Shown in pieces: positions 60,301 to 64,000 of a stretch of DNA of 64,000 bases; position 1 is the stretch's first letter, and each line of letters starts with the position of its first letter. Source of the DNA: Pseudevernia furfuracea (lineage: Eukaryota > Ascomycota > Lecanoromycetes > Lecanorales > Parmeliaceae). Where the stretch lies: the NCBI GenBank assembly GCA_022315425.1, contig JAIUPT010000032.1, positions 732,501 through 796,500 on the forward strand, written 5' to 3'. Below the pieces are notes generated by a model. That model made no database searches. It was not told the DNA's origin and saw only the letters and a program-made list of their open reading frames with translations. A program made the position numbers and the translations under genes.

Positions 60301-63300
60301 TGTTACTTCTAATCGATTAGTCTTTAAGATATATCGTCTGCTCACATCGATAAATAATTGTCGTTTTATTGCAGAAGTGATCGATTCTCTTATCTCTATT
60401 AATAAAGATAAAATTAAGCTTAGAATCAACGTGAATAACAAGTGCACTAGGCTTATCCTCGACGATGTTCTTTATGTCCCTAAACTATTAATGAACTTAA
60501 TATCCCAGAATAAGCTGATGCGTTCGAACTGTCTCATTAAAATTGTGAGAAATAATGTCGAAATAGATCGTCGAGACATCACTGTCTGACTAATTAACAA
60601 CGACATCTTTCGCTTTAATATGTGAGAGAATCATTAACAATCAAAGACGATATCTTCAATGATCGTTTCCGTATCAAAGCAAGTTCGAAAGCCCTAATTA
60701 ATACTTATGTCTAGACAGATCATGATTGCTAATTCAACTATTAATTCAATTGACGAATCAATTATTTCGTCTATATCAGCAAAGCGTTCTCGAAGTGTTA
60801 TATACGAGTCTGACATTATTATTAGCTTCGTTACAAGCTGTGATTTCGAGTCTAACTTCGACACGTCGCGTGACAGTATTAACTCTGACTTCGAGAACTT
60901 CACATCTCGAAAGAAACAAAAACGTAAGTCAAATTTCGAAATTTTAACTTACTATCATCGTTACTTGAGTCACGCTGACGACGTGAAGCAGCTTTCGCAC
61001 TATAAAATCGATCTAAGTAAAGATATAAGTAATAAGACGTCTTGCGTGTTCTATATCATCAAGAAAATTTAGTAAGTCAAGTATATCTCTTATATTCGCC
61101 TTGATAGACGTTCTCTTGATCTAATTCACAGCGATATTGATATCATGATAGAAATCAAAGATGATTTCAGATATTTTGTTATCTTTCTCGACGATTTCAC
61201 TAAACGTTTCGAAGTCGAACTGTTACGTTTCAAAGGCGAGACCTTTTCGATCTTTCGTCGTTTTTTGATACGTAATAAACGAGATAAATTTCGATATCGT
61301 AGACTTCGCACTAACTAAGAAAACGAATATAATAATCACGTCTTTAATCGTTTTCGCGATGAGAATAATATTCTATGAGAATCAATTATACTCGACAATT
61401 CTTAACAAAATAAATTCTCTAAGCGACTGAATCAAGACTTGAAGGGCTGCGTATTCACGATAATAAAAGACATTGAATTATCTATACGCTATTGATTACT
61501 TTATAATTGATACTCGCGATCAATTACTTACGTAATCGACGATTTACTTAGACTCGAACGCTGACTCCTTACGAAGCAGAAATCGAATATAAGTTAAATC
61601 TCAAATATCTTCGCTCTCTTAAATCTTATAAATAATATATTACTCGAAAATCTCACACTAATTAAGTAAAAGATTAAAGTCGCACTATTATTAATGTTTT
61701 TGTACGACTTATCGACTACGAAAATAATCACATTTATAAGATGCTTCTTAACGATAACAGAATCTATCGTATCTTTAAAGTAATCTAAGATAAGATCTCT
61801 TCTCACTTTCTACGTGTTAAAAAATTCTTAGATTTTATCACAGTGAGGGAAATATTAGTGTCGATCGAATCGTCATCTCAATCTGCGAAAGAATTTGAAT
61901 TCATTACGATCGTAGTTGGTGATGACATGACTTTAAAATCAACGCCGTTAGTAGTCTTAGAAAACTCGATATTATATTCATTATCCGTCTCAACGTCAGC
62001 GGTGACAACGTCCTTAATTTCTTTATTCGAAACTTTAATAGACAAAGATAATGCTTCTGCGACCTCGTTACGAAATCACTCGTATCTGTTAAATCGCGAT
62101 CTATTATCAGACTCAATTGCACTTCTTGTCTTCATTACTCGAGAATCTTATGAGTCGAAGAATTATAAAGAGATAATCGCAGATAATAATCCTGACAGCG
62201 AAGAGTGAGAAGACGTAATCGAGAACGAGATTGACTTCTTGATAAAGAATAAAACTTGAGAACTCGTCGACTATCTCAAAGATCGTAAATTATTAAAAGA
62301 TAAATGAGTGTTCACCTTGAAGCGAGGACTAAAAGGGGAAATCACTCGCTATAAAGCACGCTAAATGATTCTTAAATGCTCTCAACGTGAAGAACTAGAT
62401 TATAACGAGATATTCGTCTCAGTAGTGAAATCCATGAGTTATAAAGCTCTATTTGCCCTCGCAGCGGCCTTGAACTGAGATCTAAAGCAAATAAATATGA
62501 AAATCGTCTTCTTATATAATGCAGTGAAGAAACTAATTTATATGTATTAACTTATTAACTTCAAGTCTCAAAAATATTCAAATAAGATTTATAAGCTAAA
62601 CAAGGCCTTATATGATTTGAAACAATCATCTCGAATTTGATATAACACCTTCGTCGAATTCATAAAAGAATAAGACTTCACTTTCATCGATGCTAACTAT
62701 AGTGTGTTTATCGATTCTTAAATAGATATCATTATTGCGCTTTATGTTGATAATGCTTTAATCACTAATTCTAATCGTACAGATATTCAAAGAATCAAAG
62801 ATACTCTCAACGTTAAATTTTATATAACCGACTTAGAACTCTATGCTTATTACCTAGAGATAACTGTCATCCGTGATCGTATTAATAGAACTATTCGTCT
62901 AGGGCAAGCTGAATACGTTGAACGAGTGCTTCGAGACAACGACATATAAGACGCAAAGTTAGTAGTCACTTTAATAAAAATAATAATCAAATTGAAATTC
63001 GCAGAGGATGAATACGAAGCTACGTCTAAGAACAAATTGCGTTATTAGTTCGCTGTTGAATCGCTGATGTATATTATGTTAAAAACTCGTCTCGATCTTG
63101 TTTATACTATATCTATTATTAGTCGCTACGCACATAATTCGATTAAACGACATTGAGATACGATGAAACGAATCTTTTAGTACTTGAAAGAAACACTTAA
63201 TTTTCAACTGACGTTTCAAGAGACTCTCTTAAGCTTGATCGATTATATTAATTCTAACTGAGCTGACGATATAGCTACGCGTCGCTCTATCTCAAATTAC

Positions 63301-63700
63301 GTGTTCAACGTCGAAAGCGCTGTTATTAGTTGATCTTTTAAATGACAGGCTATCGTCGCCTTTTCGACTTATAAAGTAGAGTACATCGAGCAAACACAGA
63401 TTACTAAGAAAGCAATTTGATTACGAAGTCTTCTGACGTCACTGCAACTCAATAGTAATGCTCTGAAAACGATTATTATTTACGACGACAATTAGGGCGC
63501 AACTGCACTAATCAAGGATTCTCGATCTCATGATCGCATTAAGCATATTGAGATCGGCAATTACTTCTATAGAGAGAAGGTTGCTAACAAGATCGTGACT
63601 TCTAAGTATACTCTCACTAATAAATAGGTGACTGACGAACTGATCAAGGCGCTGACGCGGGACAAATTTGAGGTGTTTCGTGAGGCAATTAATTTGAGAC
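60301..63700 (+). pseudogene. Copia-B pol remnant
   Basis: Protease resumes after the insertion (60301-60589; H-V-T-S-N-R, then L-D-D-V-L-Y-V-P and L-I-S-Q). The pre-integrase zinc region ends the open stretch 60707-61072, with H-R-Y-L-S-H and a C-to-Y change. The integrase core begins near 61120 (L-I-H-S-D, then F-L-D-D-F-T). Reverse transcriptase starts near 62290 (V-F-T-L-K-R-G-L-K-G-E) and its catalytic box reads Y-V-D-N at 62743-62754. RNase H ends near 63700 (T-R-D-K-F-E-V-F-R). Stops mainly replace Trp. Confidence 0.88.
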
Positions 63701-63824
63701 TTTGACGAATGGCCACTCTGTGGGAGTGATGTGCGACGTTTTGATAGAGCTGAATTGAGGCCGGCCTAACTTGATTAGGCAACTAGACTCTGGTTGCAAA
63801 GACCTTCTAGAAGTACAGCGATCG

Positions 63825-63832
63825 TGTGGGAG
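63825..63832 (+). promoter_or_regulatory. Copia-B polypurine tract
   Basis: TGTGGGAG lies directly before the 3' LTR, where plus-strand synthesis is primed in LTR elements. Confidence 0.6.
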
Positions 63833-63964
63833 TGTCAAAATTCTAGCCGAGGTGACTTTTCACGGTACCAACCCGGCGTTCAGACTTGGTGGATTTTGTA
63901 TGTAGCGATCTACTGTACTAGTTACACAACTCAATTAGGTGTTTCACATATCTATATTTTAACA
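63833..63964 (+). repeat. Copia-B 3' LTR (132 bp)
   Basis: It has the same length as the 5' LTR and keeps G at three sites where that LTR has A. Confidence 0.95.
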
Positions 63965-63969
63965 ATAAT
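63965..63969. repeat. Copia-B target duplication, right
   Basis: ATAAT, identical to 51301-51305. Confidence 0.9.
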
Positions 63970-64000
63970 TATTAAGATTTCGATTCGAGATTTAAAATTT

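Larger units (their letters stand above)
51306..63964 (+). mobile_element. Copia-B (Ty1/copia), complete, split by Copia-A copy 3
   Basis: Two 132-bp LTRs, a 5-bp duplication, a primer site and a purine tract define a complete element. Without the inserted Copia-A and its duplication it is about 6.16 kb. The order is leader with a tandem array, gag with a CCHC finger, protease, integrase, reverse transcriptase, RNase H. It is a different family from Copia-A: LTR sequence and pol differ. It is less decayed than the gypsy copies. Confidence 0.95.

Overview
This window looks like part of a filamentous ascomycete (Pezizomycotina) chromosome: a long AT-rich block of dead, nested transposable elements with one gene island of ordinary composition. 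The evidence is eukaryotic and fungal. There are two short GT-AG introns in the only intact gene. Six classes of fungal transposon are present (Ty3/gypsy chromovirus, two Ty1/copia families, a Tad-like LINE, hAT and MULE). The decay is of the repeat-induced point mutation (RIP) type: C-to-T and G-to-A transitions that turn Trp and Gln codons into stops. No tRNA, rRNA, CRISPR or prokaryotic gene was seen.

Layout. 1-7.2 kb: 3' part of a gypsy chromovirus (Gypsy-A), split by a complete hAT element (1149-3992, 8-bp target duplication). 7.2-8.06 kb: a piece of Copia-A. 8.06-12.2 kb: 5' part of a second Gypsy-A. 12.4-13.7 kb: degenerate tandem repeats and a minus-strand gypsy fragment. 13.7-20.7 kb: an inverted Copia-A end abutting Copia-A copy 1. 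20.7-33 kb: a stack in which a gypsy remnant holds an inverted Copia-A, which holds a LINE (12-bp duplication), which holds a second hAT copy (8-bp duplication). 33.0-33.4 kb: a minisatellite. 33.4-35.2 kb: gypsy debris and a solo LTR. 35.2-39.5 kb: the gene island. 40.2-46.7 kb: Copia-A copy 2 (5-bp duplication ACTGA). 46.7-49.6 kb: a MULE with long inverted repeats. 49.6-51.3 kb: a gag-like remnant. 51.3-64.0 kb: Copia-B (132-bp LTRs, duplication ATAAT) carrying Copia-A copy 3 (duplication ATTCA) inside it.

The only credible functional gene runs from 36115 to 39282 (three exons, 1018 residues). It encodes a secreted, probably GPI-anchored protein of unknown function. It has a Cys-rich ectodomain, a Ser/Thr/Pro linker and four tandem modules of about 64 residues. 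All transposon genes are broken. Several active-site codons are altered, for example YVND in place of YVDD in every Copia-A copy that retains that part of the reverse transcriptase.

The most useful observations are these. The mutation pattern hits CpC and CpA but spares CpG. All three Copia-A elements have two LTRs that differ by a 13-bp CACGTG-containing segment. Both copia families appear to use a half-tRNA initiator-Met primer site. I found no clear new biological system. The secreted repeat protein and the CpG-sparing decay are the best candidates for follow-up.
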